A stretch of DNA of 64,000 bases from Bacteroidales bacterium (lineage in GTDB: Bacteria > Bacteroidota > Bacteroidia > Bacteroidales > F082), in the NCBI GenBank assembly GCA_015491905.1, contig WGGC01000031.1:1-64000 (forward strand), read 5' to 3'. The position numbers and the translations under genes are program-made. Shown here one piece after another: positions 44,152-53,759 of the stretch. Under the pieces are notes generated by a model. The model was given only the letters and a program-made list of their open reading frames with translations, was not told the DNA's origin and did no database searches. Positions within the stretch are counted from its first letter, which is position 1; the number at the start of each line of letters is the position of its first letter.

Positions 44152-45495
44152 CTAAGAATTATCAACTAAATATTCCACCTCTTTAAATTTAATTCCCAGG
44201 GTTTCCAGTTCATCGAGAATAGGTTCATACATATCTTTATCAACGGGACGATGAATACCTGTTTTTTTAATTTTACCAGTAAGAAGTAATTTGGTAGCAA
44301 TGCCAAGAGGCAGTCCCACAGTTTTAGCCATTGCTGTTTTTTCCTGGTCTTCACCAATGAGGGCCATAGAGGAGATTATCATTTTTGTCTCATTACCATG
44401 AACATATTTAAATTCGTGTTGCATCACGAGGAGATCTTTATCGTCGGGGTCAAGCTTCCATTTTTCCTGTATAAGTTTTTGCAAAATTTGTGCAGGGGTA
44501 GCATTTTTCAATCCTATTTTCCTTTTATCGAAAACCCCCAGCCATTTTAATTTTTCGAGCACTACAGGATCAGCAGCATTATCGCAGTAGTTCTGTAATT
44601 TAATTTCAACAGGAACATTAGGCTCAAACTGCATAAACGAATTAATAAAATCGCGATAGGTCATATTTTCCGAATCCTCCATAGTATATGAATCATCGGT
44701 GGCACCTAATTTAACAAATACATTCCACGCTTTGGCATATCCGGGTCGTCGCAGAGTACCCCGGTACATAGTAGGAATATCTTTTAAATTATAAATTTCG
44801 CGGTACGACAGTGAGTCGCGATTCGGATACGCTTCAAATTCGCCAAGGTCGAGGATTTTACGAGATAACAACCGGTCGAACAACCGAAAATAAGGAATAT
44901 ATTTATACCGTCCCTCCTGAATAAATTTTGATACTCCGTTACCTGCCATTACAACATTTCTGGGATTCCATGTTAACTTATAATTCCACGGGTTGTTATC
45001 ACTTTCAGGAGCCACCAAACCACCGGTAAAAGAATGAAAAGAATTTATCTCTCCTCCTTTTTCCTTAATTTCATTAATAACACGCATTGCCGACATATGA
45101 TCTATACCGGGGTCGACGCCTAACTCCATCAAAATTGGGATGCCGGCTTTTTTTGCCAGTTCATCATATTTTTTTATCTCATCGGAAACATAGGAAGCTG
45201 TAAGCATAGGCTTACGAAGATCAATACATTTTTTAGCAACAAAATGATGCATAAAAGCTGGCAGCATAGAAATAACAACATCAGCTTTAGCAATAGTCCT
45301 CCAGCTTTCCAGATCGTCATTAATATCAAAGGTGATAGCTTTCCCTCTGGGGTTTCCGTTTACTTTTTGCTGAGCCAGTTTCTCATCAATATCGGCAACT
45401 GTAATATGCCAGTCAAACTCTTCCGAATGATCTAATAAATATTGAATTAAATATGTAGTTGAAAGGCCTGCACCAAGAACTAATATATCAGTCAT
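44152..45495 (-). CDS. Saccharopine dehydrogenase (glutamate-forming)
   Basis: 447 residues. The N-terminal Rossmann fold starts DILVLGAGLSTTYLIQYLL, followed by ADIDEKLAQQKVNG, ADVVISMLPAFMHHFVAKKC, and LMELGVDPGIDHMSAMRVINEI, then the substrate domain SFHSFTGGLVAPESDNNPWNYKLTWNPRNVVMAGNG. This matches the SDH half of eukaryotic aminoadipic semialdehyde synthase, splitting saccharopine into glutamate and aminoadipate semialdehyde. It follows the LKR gene by 24 bases, so the two halves are separate genes here. Confidence 0.92.
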   Translation of the reverse strand: MTDILVLGAGLSTTYLIQYLLDHSEEFDWHITVADIDEKLAQQKVNGNPRGKAITFDINDDLESWRTIAKADVVISMLPAFMHHFVAKKCIDLRKPMLTASYVSDEIKKYDELAKKAGIPILMELGVDPGIDHMSAMRVINEIKEKGGEINSFHSFTGGLVAPESDNNPWNYKLTWNPRNVVMAGNGVSKFIQEGRYKYIPYFRLFDRLLSRKILDLGEFEAYPNRDSLSYREIYNLKDIPTMYRGTLRRPGYAKAWNVFVKLGATDDSYTMEDSENMTYRDFINSFMQFEPNVPVEIKLQNYCDNAADPVVLEKLKWLGVFDKRKIGLKNATPAQILQKLIQEKWKLDPDDKDLLVMQHEFKYVHGNETKMIISSMALIGEDQEKTAMAKTVGLPLGIATKLLLTGKIKKTGIHRPVDKDMYEPILDELETLGIKFKEVEYLVDNS

Positions 45496-45519
45496 AATTA
45501 TTTTTTTAAGGGTTTTATA

Positions 45520-46836
45520 TTATTTTTTATTAGTAATAAATTCACTCATATATGTATAATCAGGTGTAAAAGCACCATGATATAAAATCATTCCTCTTTT
45601 TAAGGGACCGGGGATTTCCAGATTATCAAAAGAAACAGAAAAATCAGCAGTAGCCAATTGCGGTAAAAATGGCATTAAAGCACTACTAAAAGCCATTGAA
45701 GATTCACGTGGCAGTTCGCTGGGTAAAATATCTACAGCCATCACCAGGACACCCTCGCCATCGAAACCCATTGTATGTTTTCCTGTTTCCGGGTTATAAA
45801 CAAACACCGGATCTTCAATAGGAGTACCTTTAAAAGTAATTTCTACAGAACCTTCCGGATCGCATGTTATATCGCCAATAACTTCAGGAATAGAGATACC
45901 GTTATCCCATGCTTTTTTTAGGAATTTTTTTGTAATAATACGCGGATATCTTTCATCCCAGTACATACAGTTCATTAGTATTTTTAAATGAGGAATGTAT
46001 TGTTCAAAAATACCTTTATACATATCCGGGTGATGGTAATACTCTTCAAGACTAAATGAATCAGGATTTTCTATTCTTTTCACCAGGTCTTTTTCTTTAA
46101 ACACAACCTTGTAAATAAAATTTCCCGGTTTTGATTTTTGCTTTTTTATTCCGGCTAATTCCTCAGGAGAAATTTCTCTTACAGGCAGTAATTCCAGAAT
46201 CTCCTGGGCTCCTTTGGAAACATGGCCATAACCGGTAATACCTATGGTTAATGGTGTTAGCTCTGATGGCAACCCTTTTAATCTGATTTCATCTCCGATT
46301 TCTTTCACCACAGCTTTAGCCTCTTCGAGGGAATTATAATTATGTGTTTGTTTTAATTTTTTAAAAGGTGTCTCTATACCTTTTTTTTCCATTCTTACAC
46401 CCAGAGACCATAGTGAGTTAATCATCCCTGCCAAACCTGCAAAGCGTCCGAAAAATATCAATCTCCTCCCCTGTTCATCAACAATACGTTCGTAATCTAT
46501 TAAGTTAATTTTATGGTCAATCATATTTTGAAGCAAAGGCATATTATAAGGCTGGCCTTTAATGGTGTGACTAAAGAAGATGTAGGTATTACCTTCTTTA
46601 AAATAATCTATTGGCATCTCTTTAACACCTAATATCAAAGAAGCATTTAAAGGTTCCGGTTTTAGTACAGCTCCGGATTTAACATATTCTTCATCTTTAA
46701 AAATTCTCTTTTCCGATGGTACGACCTCCACTTTAAAGCCGGCATCTGTAAGCTGCTTAACATGTTCAGGAACAAGTGCGACTCTTTTTTCCATCAGGTA
46801 CTTATCTTCATAGCGAATTCCTATTATTTGCTTCAT
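45520..46836 (-). CDS. Lysine-ketoglutarate reductase (LKR) domain protein
   Basis: 438 residues resembling the LKR half of aminoadipic semialdehyde synthase and alanine-dehydrogenase-like folds: IGIRYEDKYLMEKRVALVPEHVKQL, SLILGVKEMPIDYF, YIFFSHTIKGQPYNMPLLQNMID, INLIDYERIVDEQGRRLIFFGRFAGLAGMINSLWSLG, ITGYGHVSKGAQEIL. It joins lysine and 2-oxoglutarate to saccharopine. The listed start (46854) is a TTG lying inside a -7 promoter box; the ATG at 46836 is used. Confidence 0.9.
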   Translation of the reverse strand: MKQIIGIRYEDKYLMEKRVALVPEHVKQLTDAGFKVEVVPSEKRIFKDEEYVKSGAVLKPEPLNASLILGVKEMPIDYFKEGNTYIFFSHTIKGQPYNMPLLQNMIDHKINLIDYERIVDEQGRRLIFFGRFAGLAGMINSLWSLGVRMEKKGIETPFKKLKQTHNYNSLEEAKAVVKEIGDEIRLKGLPSELTPLTIGITGYGHVSKGAQEILELLPVREISPEELAGIKKQKSKPGNFIYKVVFKEKDLVKRIENPDSFSLEEYYHHPDMYKGIFEQYIPHLKILMNCMYWDERYPRIITKKFLKKAWDNGISIPEVIGDITCDPEGSVEITFKGTPIEDPVFVYNPETGKHTMGFDGEGVLVMAVDILPSELPRESSMAFSSALMPFLPQLATADFSVSFDNLEIPGPLKRGMILYHGAFTPDYTYMSEFITNKK

Positions 46837-46851
46837 CGTTTTAATTTTTGG

Positions 46852-46859
46852 CAAACTTA
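46852..46859 (-). promoter_or_regulatory. -7 box (TAnnTTTG) for the LKR-SDH operon
   Basis: The minus strand reads TAAGTTTG. It covers the TTG that the ORF track took as a start codon and ends 15 bases upstream of the ATG at 46836. Confidence 0.55.
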
Positions 46860-47166
46860 GTAATTTGCATTGAAACCACCCAAAAAAGGCACCTCAAAAA
46901 AGCAAAACAAAAAAGGACTTTATCTCATGGTAATAAAGTCAGAATCATAAATCAATAACCGGAAATTTATTACCATAGAAGATAAAAAAACAACATTCGC
47001 AAACGATTGTGAACCATTATTTTTTACATTATTTCATTTTAAATTTTCTTTTGATGATTATTAACAATTGTAATGAAACGAACCCACTATAACTCATCAC
47101 TTTTTATTATCTTTGTGCTTCCAAAAAAATGGAATAAATTTTTTAACTATAAATTATAAATAAAAA
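46860..47166. other. Divergent intergenic region with an inverted repeat
   Basis: About 300 bases between the lysine catabolic operon and ppdK. It contains a perfect 11-bp inverted repeat ATGGTAATAAA (46927-46937) / TTTATTACCAT (46966-46976) with a 28-base spacer, and a -7 box for ppdK. The repeat could be an operator or a hairpin; it lacks a T run. Confidence 0.5.
47108..47115 (+). promoter_or_regulatory. -7 box (TAnnTTTG) for ppdK
   Basis: TATCTTTG lies 51 bases before the ppdK ATG, leaving a leader of roughly 45 bases. Confidence 0.5.
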
Positions 47167-49917
47167 ATGGCTAAAGCAAAGTATGTTTATCTCTTTGGAA
47201 ATCGACAAGCCGAAGGGAATGCAAAAATGAAAAACCTTTTAGGTGGTAAGGGTGCCAACCTTGCCGAAATGAATTTAATTGGCGTTCCGGTTCCTCCGGG
47301 ATTTACTATTACCACTGAACTTTGTACATTGTACAATGATAAAGGACAGGATTATGCTGTTGATTTGATTAAAGATGAAGTAGAAAAAGGCATTCATCAT
47401 GTAGAAAACATTATGGGAACCAAATTTGGTGATGAAGAGAATCCCTTGTTAGTTTCAGTACGCTCCGGTGCCCGTGCGTCTATGCCCGGAATGATGGATA
47501 CCGTTCTTAACCTGGGTTTAAATGACAAAGCCGTTACAGGTATTGCCAACAAGTCGGGTAATGCTCGATTTGCATGGGATTCGTATCGAAGGTTTGTACA
47601 GATGTATGGCGATGTGGTTTTGGGTATGAAACCCGAATCGAAAGAAGCTGAAGATCCTTTTGAAGTTATTATTGAAGAAGTGAAAAAGAAAAAAGGCGTT
47701 AAACTTGATACCGAGTTAACTCCTGACGATTTAAAAGAACTTGTTACTTTATTCAAAGCTGCTGTTAAAAAGCAAACCGGAAAAGATTTTCCTGAAGACC
47801 CATGGGAGCAACTCTGGGGAGCTATTATGGCTGTTTTCGACAGCTGGATGAACGAAAGAGCTATTCTATACAGGAAATTAAATAAAATTCCTGATGAATG
47901 GGGAACGGCTGTTAATGTTCAGGCAATGGTATTTGGTAATATGGGCGAAAACTCCGCCACCGGTGTTGCCTTTACAAGAGATGCTGCAACGGGAGAAAAT
48001 ATTTTTAACGGTGAATACCTTATCAATGCTCAAGGTGAAGATGTTGTTGCCGGAATTCGTACTCCACAGCAAATTACCAAAGAAGGCTCTATACGCTGGG
48101 CAAAACTTGCCAATGTTTCAGAAGAAGAAAGAGCTACAAAATATCCTTCTCTGGAAGAGGCTATGCCTGAAGTATATAAAGATTTATATGAAGTTCAGGA
48201 TAAACTTGAAAAACATTATCGCGACATGCAGGACATGGAATTTACCATTCAGGATGGTAAACTATGGTTACTGCAAACCCGTAATGGTAAACGTACCGGT
48301 GCTGCTATGGTGAAGATAGCCATGGATATGCTTCGTGAAAAACTCATTACCAAAGAAGAAGCATTAATGAGGGTAGAACCCGAAAAACTTGATGAACTGT
48401 TGCATCCTGTCTTCGACAATCAAGCTATTAAAGAAGCAAAAGTTATGACCAAAGGTCTTCCTGCTTCTCCGGGTGCTGCTGCCGGTGAAATTGTTTTCCA
48501 CGCCGATGATGCAGAGGAAGAGGCTGCCAAAGGTAAAAAAGTTGTGTTGGTACGTATCGAAACTTCTCCTGAAGATTTAAAAGGTATGAACTCTGCCGAA
48601 GGTATTTTAACAGCCCGTGGCGGAATGACTTCCCACGCTGCTGTTGTTGCCCGCGGAATGGGTAAATGCTGTGTTTCAGGTGCCGGAAGTATCCGTATCG
48701 ATTACAAAACCCGTACTCTGGAAATGAATGGCAAAACTTACAAAGAAGGTGATTATATTTCATTAAACGGATCTACAGGTGAAGTTTATGATGGCTCTAT
48801 AAAAACCGTTAAACCTGAAATGAGCGGTGATTTTGGTAAGTTAATGAAACTCGCCGATAAAAAAGCTAAACTATACGTTCGTACAAATGCCGACACTCCC
48901 CACGATGCTCAGGTAGCACGCGATTTTGGAGCTCAGGGTATAGGCTTATGCCGTACAGAACACATGTTTTTCGGTGGCAACAAAATTATTGCAATGCGTG
49001 AAATGATTCTTGCTGAAGATGAAACCGGAAGAAGAAAAGCTCTGGAAAAATTACTTCCCATGCAACGAACCGATTTTGAAGGTATCTTTGAAGCTATGGA
49101 AGGTCTTCCAGTAACCGTTCGTCTCCTGGATCCTCCATTGCACGAATTTGTTCCTCATGATGACAAAGGACAAGAAGAAATGGCAAAAGTAATGGGCGTT
49201 TCTGTTGATGTTATCAAAGAAAAAGTAGAAGAACTTAGCGAAGTAAATCCTATGCTCGGTCACCGTGGCTGCCGACTGGGAAATACATACCCTGAAATTA
49301 CAGAAATGCAGGCTCGCGCCATTATAGAAGCTGCCTTAAACCTGAAAGACAAAAAGGTAAAAACTCATCCTGAAATTATGGTTCCTTTAACAGGTACTCT
49401 GGCAGAAATGAAAATGCAGGAAAAAATTATTCGTGATACCATTGAAAAAGTTTTTGAAGAAAGAGGTGAAAAAATTGACTTTATGGTGGGTACCATGATA
49501 GAAGTTCCCCGCGCGGCTTTAACAGCGGATAAAATCGCCGAATCTGCAGAATTTTTCTCCTTTGGCACCAACGACCTTACTCAGATGACTTTCGGTTATT
49601 CTCGCGATGATGCCGGTAAGTTCCTGCCAATATACATTGAAAAGGGAATTCTGAAAAATGACCCGTTCCAGGTACTTGATCAGGAAGGTGTTGGACAGCT
49701 TGTTGAAATGGCCGTTAAAAAAGGTCAGAAAACAAGGAAAAAAATCAAACTGGGAATTTGTGGTGAACATGGTGGTGAACCAAGCTCCATTGAATTTTGC
49801 CATCGTACCGGCCTGCATTATGTCAGTTGTTCTCCTTATCGTGTTCCTATTGCACGTCTGGCTGCAGCACAAGCTGCCATTATGAATAAAAAAAGCTGGA
49901 AGAAAAGTCATAAATAA
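47167..49917 (+). CDS. ppdK: Pyruvate, phosphate dikinase
   Basis: 916 residues, normal length. It interconverts pyruvate + ATP + phosphate and PEP + AMP + pyrophosphate. N-terminal ATP-grasp domain ([49 protein letters not shown]), central swivelling domain with the phospho-His in [26 protein letters not shown], and C-terminal PEP/pyruvate TIM barrel ([60 protein letters not shown] with the catalytic Cys). The wobble-position usage here looks more C/G-rich than in its neighbours, as for a highly expressed gene. Confidence 0.97.
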   Translation: MAKAKYVYLFGNRQAEGNAKMKNLLGGKGANLAEMNLIGVPVPPGFTITTELCTLYNDKGQDYAVDLIKDEVEKGIHHVENIMGTKFGDEENPLLVSVRSGARASMPGMMDTVLNLGLNDKAVTGIANKSGNARFAWDSYRRFVQMYGDVVLGMKPESKEAEDPFEVIIEEVKKKKGVKLDTELTPDDLKELVTLFKAAVKKQTGKDFPEDPWEQLWGAIMAVFDSWMNERAILYRKLNKIPDEWGTAVNVQAMVFGNMGENSATGVAFTRDAATGENIFNGEYLINAQGEDVVAGIRTPQQITKEGSIRWAKLANVSEEERATKYPSLEEAMPEVYKDLYEVQDKLEKHYRDMQDMEFTIQDGKLWLLQTRNGKRTGAAMVKIAMDMLREKLITKEEALMRVEPEKLDELLHPVFDNQAIKEAKVMTKGLPASPGAAAGEIVFHADDAEEEAAKGKKVVLVRIETSPEDLKGMNSAEGILTARGGMTSHAAVVARGMGKCCVSGAGSIRIDYKTRTLEMNGKTYKEGDYISLNGSTGEVYDGSIKTVKPEMSGDFGKLMKLADKKAKLYVRTNADTPHDAQVARDFGAQGIGLCRTEHMFFGGNKIIAMREMILAEDETGRRKALEKLLPMQRTDFEGIFEAMEGLPVTVRLLDPPLHEFVPHDDKGQEEMAKVMGVSVDVIKEKVEELSEVNPMLGHRGCRLGNTYPEITEMQARAIIEAALNLKDKKVKTHPEIMVPLTGTLAEMKMQEKIIRDTIEKVFEERGEKIDFMVGTMIEVPRAALTADKIAESAEFFSFGTNDLTQMTFGYSRDDAGKFLPIYIEKGILKNDPFQVLDQEGVGQLVEMAVKKGQKTRKKIKLGICGEHGGEPSSIEFCHRTGLHYVSCSPYRVPIARLAAAQAAIMNKKSWKKSHK

Positions 49918-49940
49918 ATATGATATTCTTCTGTAATTCT

Positions 49941-49978
49941 AAAAAAGCCGGTATAAAAATTTATACCGGCTTTTTATA
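49941..49978. terminator. Bidirectional terminator between ppdK and the MutS-like gene
   Basis: AAAAAGCCGGTATAAA / TTTATACCGGCTTTTT is a near-perfect 16-bp palindrome with a tiny loop and A/T runs on both sides, between convergent genes. Confidence 0.9.
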
Positions 49979-49992
49979 TGTCTCTTAATTTG

Positions 49993-51600
49993 TCAGACTG
50001 AAAAACGACGACTATCAAATTTATAAGACAGTTGCCGTGCTTCTTCAACTAAAGACTTGGGATAACCATTAATTTCCAGTATTTTAATTGCATTTCGTGA
50101 TTTTAATATCCCCTCTTTAATTTTGTAATCGAAAGATATAGTATGCTCCTGAACTTCTTCACTAAAATGATATAAATTATATTCTTCCTTTAGTAAATCC
50201 GGGAGCTCAATATCATGGGTGCTAATAAATACAATGTTTAAACCACGATTTAACCACGATAAAACAGCTTTACCTCCTGATATCCTTTCTATTGTATTTG
50301 TCCCTTTAAAAATCTCATCCAAAAGGAATAAATGCGGTTTTCCCGCCATACTTTTATCAATCATTTCTTTTATGCTGAGCACTTCCTCCATATAAAAACT
50401 TTTACTGTTCATTAAATCATCATTTCTCAGTATAGCACTATAAATATGTAACCATGGCGCTGTATATTCGCGTGCAAAACATGTATTTAATGTCTGAGCC
50501 ATTAAACTGTTCATTCCCACAATACGCATAAAAGTAGTCTTCCCCGACATATTGGAACCGGTAATCAAAATAGATTTTTTGCTAATATCAAGTGTATTTG
50601 AAACACAAGATGTTATAATTGGCACATAGATATCTTTAAACCGCATTTCCTTTTTAGGAGAAATAAATTCTGGTATGCAATAATATGGTAAACCATATCG
50701 TAAAGACGAAACCGATAAAGCCATTTCTATACTTCCCATAAACTCAAAAACCTCTTGTAAATCTGTTTTATGGATTTCAATTCGCTTTAAACTTCTAAAT
50801 AAAGCAATTGGCTCAACAAGAAATACTATTTTAAGTAATTCAAATATAGCATATATTAATCCCGTTGGGTCACCCTGCAATATTTTACTGACGTTAAAAA
50901 CCCAAAGCTTTTTTTGTATCTTTCGTAATCTTGTTACTGACCTATATGGTATCTTATTGGTGTGCTGAATATATTTTTTCGTTATCATTCTGTATGAAAC
51001 ATCCGATAAAACAGATAATTGCGGAAAAGAATATAAATAGGTAAATACATTTTTTTTATTACTGTAATGCAAAACAGTATTTACAATTGTCAAAAATAAA
51101 AATAGCAGAACATATTGTGGGGTGAAAATTATTAATATCAAAGACAGTATATTGGTCAAAGACAGAACATATGCCAAACCCAGCCATTTTGGTGGTTTTA
51201 CTTGGTCCGACTGAAAAAGGTCACATAAATAATAGCTATCTGCATTTTTTAATTTATTTAATTCATAATGAATTTTGGTGCGATATGGTTCCTGTTTTTG
51301 AAATTCAGATACTAAATATTCAAAATCACTAAAATAGTTCGCTCCCTCCGGCACCTTACGCATTCTGTTATACATATATTGTTGTCCCACAGGACTTACG
51401 GTTCTGTCAACATATTTAAAAAGATCTTCAAAATTTAAATCACCACATACTTTTTCTGAAACATCCTGAGAACACTTTTCAGCATTATTTCTATCATAAT
51501 ACCGTCGGATTAATTCGAAAGAAAAATCTTCATCTTTCAGTTTTCCGTAATTTTCGCGGATTTTTTTCTTGGCTTTCTTCTTTTTGCTAAAGCGGTACAT
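49993..51600 (-). CDS. Membrane MutS-like ATPase
   Basis: 535 residues. A basic N-terminus (KKKKAKKKIREN), a helical region, hydrophobic segments at about 170-215 (LGLAYVLSLTNILSLILIIF and YVLLFLFLTIVNTVL) that look membrane-spanning, and a C-terminal MutS-type ATPase: ILITGSNMSGKTTFMRIVG (Walker A), PHLFLLDEIFKGTNTIERISGG (Walker B and signature) and VFISTHDIELPDL. It lacks the mismatch-recognition domain and the Smr nuclease of MutS2. Related proteins are known in Bacteroidota without a clear role. Not a mismatch repair MutS proper. Confidence 0.82.
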   Translation of the reverse strand: MYRFSKKKKAKKKIRENYGKLKDEDFSFELIRRYYDRNNAEKCSQDVSEKVCGDLNFEDLFKYVDRTVSPVGQQYMYNRMRKVPEGANYFSDFEYLVSEFQKQEPYRTKIHYELNKLKNADSYYLCDLFQSDQVKPPKWLGLAYVLSLTNILSLILIIFTPQYVLLFLFLTIVNTVLHYSNKKNVFTYLYSFPQLSVLSDVSYRMITKKYIQHTNKIPYRSVTRLRKIQKKLWVFNVSKILQGDPTGLIYAIFELLKIVFLVEPIALFRSLKRIEIHKTDLQEVFEFMGSIEMALSVSSLRYGLPYYCIPEFISPKKEMRFKDIYVPIITSCVSNTLDISKKSILITGSNMSGKTTFMRIVGMNSLMAQTLNTCFAREYTAPWLHIYSAILRNDDLMNSKSFYMEEVLSIKEMIDKSMAGKPHLFLLDEIFKGTNTIERISGGKAVLSWLNRGLNIVFISTHDIELPDLLKEEYNLYHFSEEVQEHTISFDYKIKEGILKSRNAIKILEINGYPKSLVEEARQLSYKFDSRRFSV

Positions 51601-51746
51601 TGATTATATTTTTTAACATTAAAGCAATAAAATCGAAACATATAAAATTATGTTTTTCGCAGAAATAAATTATTATTAGGTTTTTAAACATCAAGTTATT
51701 ACAATACCAAAATAGCTTGCCAAACCCATGAATATATCCTACAGGA

Positions 51747-53144
51747 TTAAATTTTCTTCATGGCAGCAAAATAGCTATTTGTTTCTTTTACTACCACACC
51801 CGATAGCATCAGCAAGGCTATTAAATTAGGAATAGTCATAAAGGTAATTACCATGTCCACAAAATGCCACACAATATCAATTCCCCATATAGAACCAAAG
51901 AAAACAAACAATCCATACATCAAGTAATAAGGTTTAACCGAACGCTCCCCAAACAAATAGTTCGCTGCCCTTGAACCGTAATACGACCAGCTTATCACCG
52001 TCGAAAAGGCAAACATCATCAAACCCCAGGTAATAATATGCTTACCGAAATCCTTTAAACCTATTCCTGCAAGACCGTCATTCATAGCCTGAATGGTCAT
52101 CCCCACACCTTTGATTCCCGAATGCCATGCATCAGTGGTAATTATCATCAAACCTGTCATTGTACAAATAATAAGAGTATCTACAAGTGGTTCCAGCGAT
52201 GCCACAAGGCCTTCACGGGCGGGGAAATCTGTTTTCGCCGCCGCATGAGCAATAGGCGCTGATCCCTGTCCGGCTTCATTGGAAAACAACCCTCGTCTTA
52301 TTCCCCAAATCATAGTCATCATAATGGTAGAACCCACAAAACCGCCTGTCGCTGCCGAACCTGTAAAAGCTCCTTTAAAAATCATGGCAAAAGCAGGTAA
52401 AATATGTCCCGACATATCAATAAGCACAATGGTAGTTGCTATTAAATATGTTATCGCCATCACCGGCACCAGCCGCGCCGTAACATCAGCAATACGTTTT
52501 AAACCTCCCAATATAATCAACAACACCAAACCGGTAAGTACCAATCCAACAATCCATGTCGAAAAACCATAAGTAGTATGCAATGCATCTGCCATACCGT
52601 TAGCCTGCGCCATATTTCCCGTTCCCAGTGAAGCCAGAATGGTAGCAACAGCAAAAATCCATGCCAGCACTTTCGCAAATACAGGCATATTATATATCTT
52701 CCCAATGGCATCACGAATATAATACATCGGCCCGCCCGATACCGTTCCGTCCGAATTAAAAACACGGTATTTATGCGATAACGTACACTCGGCATATTTC
52801 AATATCATTCCCAGAAAACCCGTAACCCACATCCAAAATAATGCTCCGGGACCGCCTAAGTACACCGCCAGTGCCACTCCTACAATATTACCCGTTCCTA
52901 TTGTCCCCGAAAGCGCCGTCGTAAGTGCCTTAAAATGATTCACATCGCCCTCATCTTCCTTCCGGTCGTATTTCCCGGCCACTACCAGCACCGAATGCCA
53001 CAGCTTGGTGACATTCAAAAATTTTAACCTGATAATAAAATAAAGACCTGTCGGAATAAGTAAAAATAAAATCGCATAACCACCGATATAATCGTTATAC
53101 CAGACTATTACGCTGTCAATAGCTTGTAATATATCATTAAACAT
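51747..53144 (-). CDS. Alanine/glycine:cation symporter (AGCS family)
   Basis: 465 residues with about eleven hydrophobic segments. Sodium-coupled importer of alanine or glycine. Family motifs: IGGYAILFLLIPTGLYFIIRLKFL, FKALTTALSGTIGTGNIVGVALAVYLGGPGALFWMWVTGFLGMILKYAE, GGPMYYI, and RRGLFSNEAGQGSAPIAHAAAKT. Stands alone on the minus strand. Confidence 0.93.
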   Translation of the reverse strand: MFNDILQAIDSVIVWYNDYIGGYAILFLLIPTGLYFIIRLKFLNVTKLWHSVLVVAGKYDRKEDEGDVNHFKALTTALSGTIGTGNIVGVALAVYLGGPGALFWMWVTGFLGMILKYAECTLSHKYRVFNSDGTVSGGPMYYIRDAIGKIYNMPVFAKVLAWIFAVATILASLGTGNMAQANGMADALHTTYGFSTWIVGLVLTGLVLLIILGGLKRIADVTARLVPVMAITYLIATTIVLIDMSGHILPAFAMIFKGAFTGSAATGGFVGSTIMMTMIWGIRRGLFSNEAGQGSAPIAHAAAKTDFPAREGLVASLEPLVDTLIICTMTGLMIITTDAWHSGIKGVGMTIQAMNDGLAGIGLKDFGKHIITWGLMMFAFSTVISWSYYGSRAANYLFGERSVKPYYLMYGLFVFFGSIWGIDIVWHFVDMVITFMTIPNLIALLMLSGVVVKETNSYFAAMKKI

Positions 53145-53210
53145 AAACGTGTGTTGGAAAAAGATACAAATATGGAAAAATTCTTTTAACCATACAAATT
53201 ACTGTTTTTT

Positions 53211-53370
53211 GGGCGCCACCCGTCCAAAAACGGGTCGGGCTGTACACTGCAAGTCCACGTCCAAAAAGCCGGGTGCGGCTAACCGTTTTTGGTGGCTCCT
53301 AAAGTCGCCCCACCTCCGGCAGCCTGCCACGGCTTTTGGCCTGCGGGCTTTCCGCTTCCATCCCTGGCGC
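53211..53370 (-). repeat. GC-rich structured intergenic element, copy C (inverted)
   Basis: 160 bp, inverted relative to copies A and B. Read on the minus strand it starts GCGCCAGGGATGGAAGCGGA followed by AAGCCCG, and ends with GGACTTGCAGTGTACAGCCC and, past a small hairpin (CGTCCAAAAACGGGT region), GGTGGCGCCC. These ends align with GCGGC..GATAGAA and GGACTTGTAACGGATAG in the other copies. The interior has its own pairings, e.g. AAAAGCCG with CGGCTTTT. Confidence 0.75.
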
Positions 53371-53400
53371 AGAAAAAAAGAAAAATAAAGGATGAAACGA

Positions 53401-53486
53401 CCATAATTGAATAATTATTAAATCACATTCACCCTGTGAAATTTTTGGTATTTCACAGGGTAAGGTAAATGATTATTCAATTATGG
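53401..53486 (+). repeat. Nested palindromic element, copy 1
   Basis: 86 bp. Outer arms CCATAATTGAATAATTATT and, inverted, CCATAATTGAATAATCATT (one mismatch) enclose the perfect inner arms CCCTGTGAAAT / ATTTCACAGGG with loop TTTTGGT. Related to 19601-19687 (opposite orientation); an outer-arm-like piece recurs at 63645. Confidence 0.8.
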
Positions 53487-53759
53487 TAAGCGCCATAGAT
53501 GAAGGAATTTTTATTTTCTTTATTATCAGTAAAATAAAGAATTTTAAACATATAATAACTATATTAAAAATAAAGATTTTTATAATTGTTTTTATGTTAT
53601 TTTTTTTATTTTTACAAATTTAAACCTATAAAATTGTGCTTTACAATTTTTTAATTAAAGTTATAAATAAAAACAGAATAACTTATTTATAACTTTATTA
53701 TTTTATGAATACCATTATTAAAATACTATTTTAATTTTTATGTAACTTAAACGCTTAAA

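Larger units (their letters stand above)
53145..53759. other. Long intergenic region carrying two repeat elements
   Basis: About 615 bases between the symporter and the first hybrid kinase, which are divergent. It contains GC-rich element copy C (53211-53370) and, 30 bases on, the nested palindrome copy 1 (53401-53486). The remaining 270 bases are A/T-rich promoter-like DNA with a small hairpin AAATTGT-GCTTT-ACAATTT near 53630. No gene supported. Confidence 0.65.

Noticed and set aside
46837-46854. TTG start for the LKR gene
   Set aside because: The TTG is part of a TAAGTTTG promoter box, so it is probably not transcribed.
47878-49911. Several antisense and out-of-frame ORFs inside ppdK
   Set aside because: Long shadow ORFs are expected in this gene because of its stronger codon bias; the products look random.
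53149-53388. 79-residue ORF before the first kinase
   Set aside because: Lies over GC-rich repeat copy C; codon pattern and product look random.
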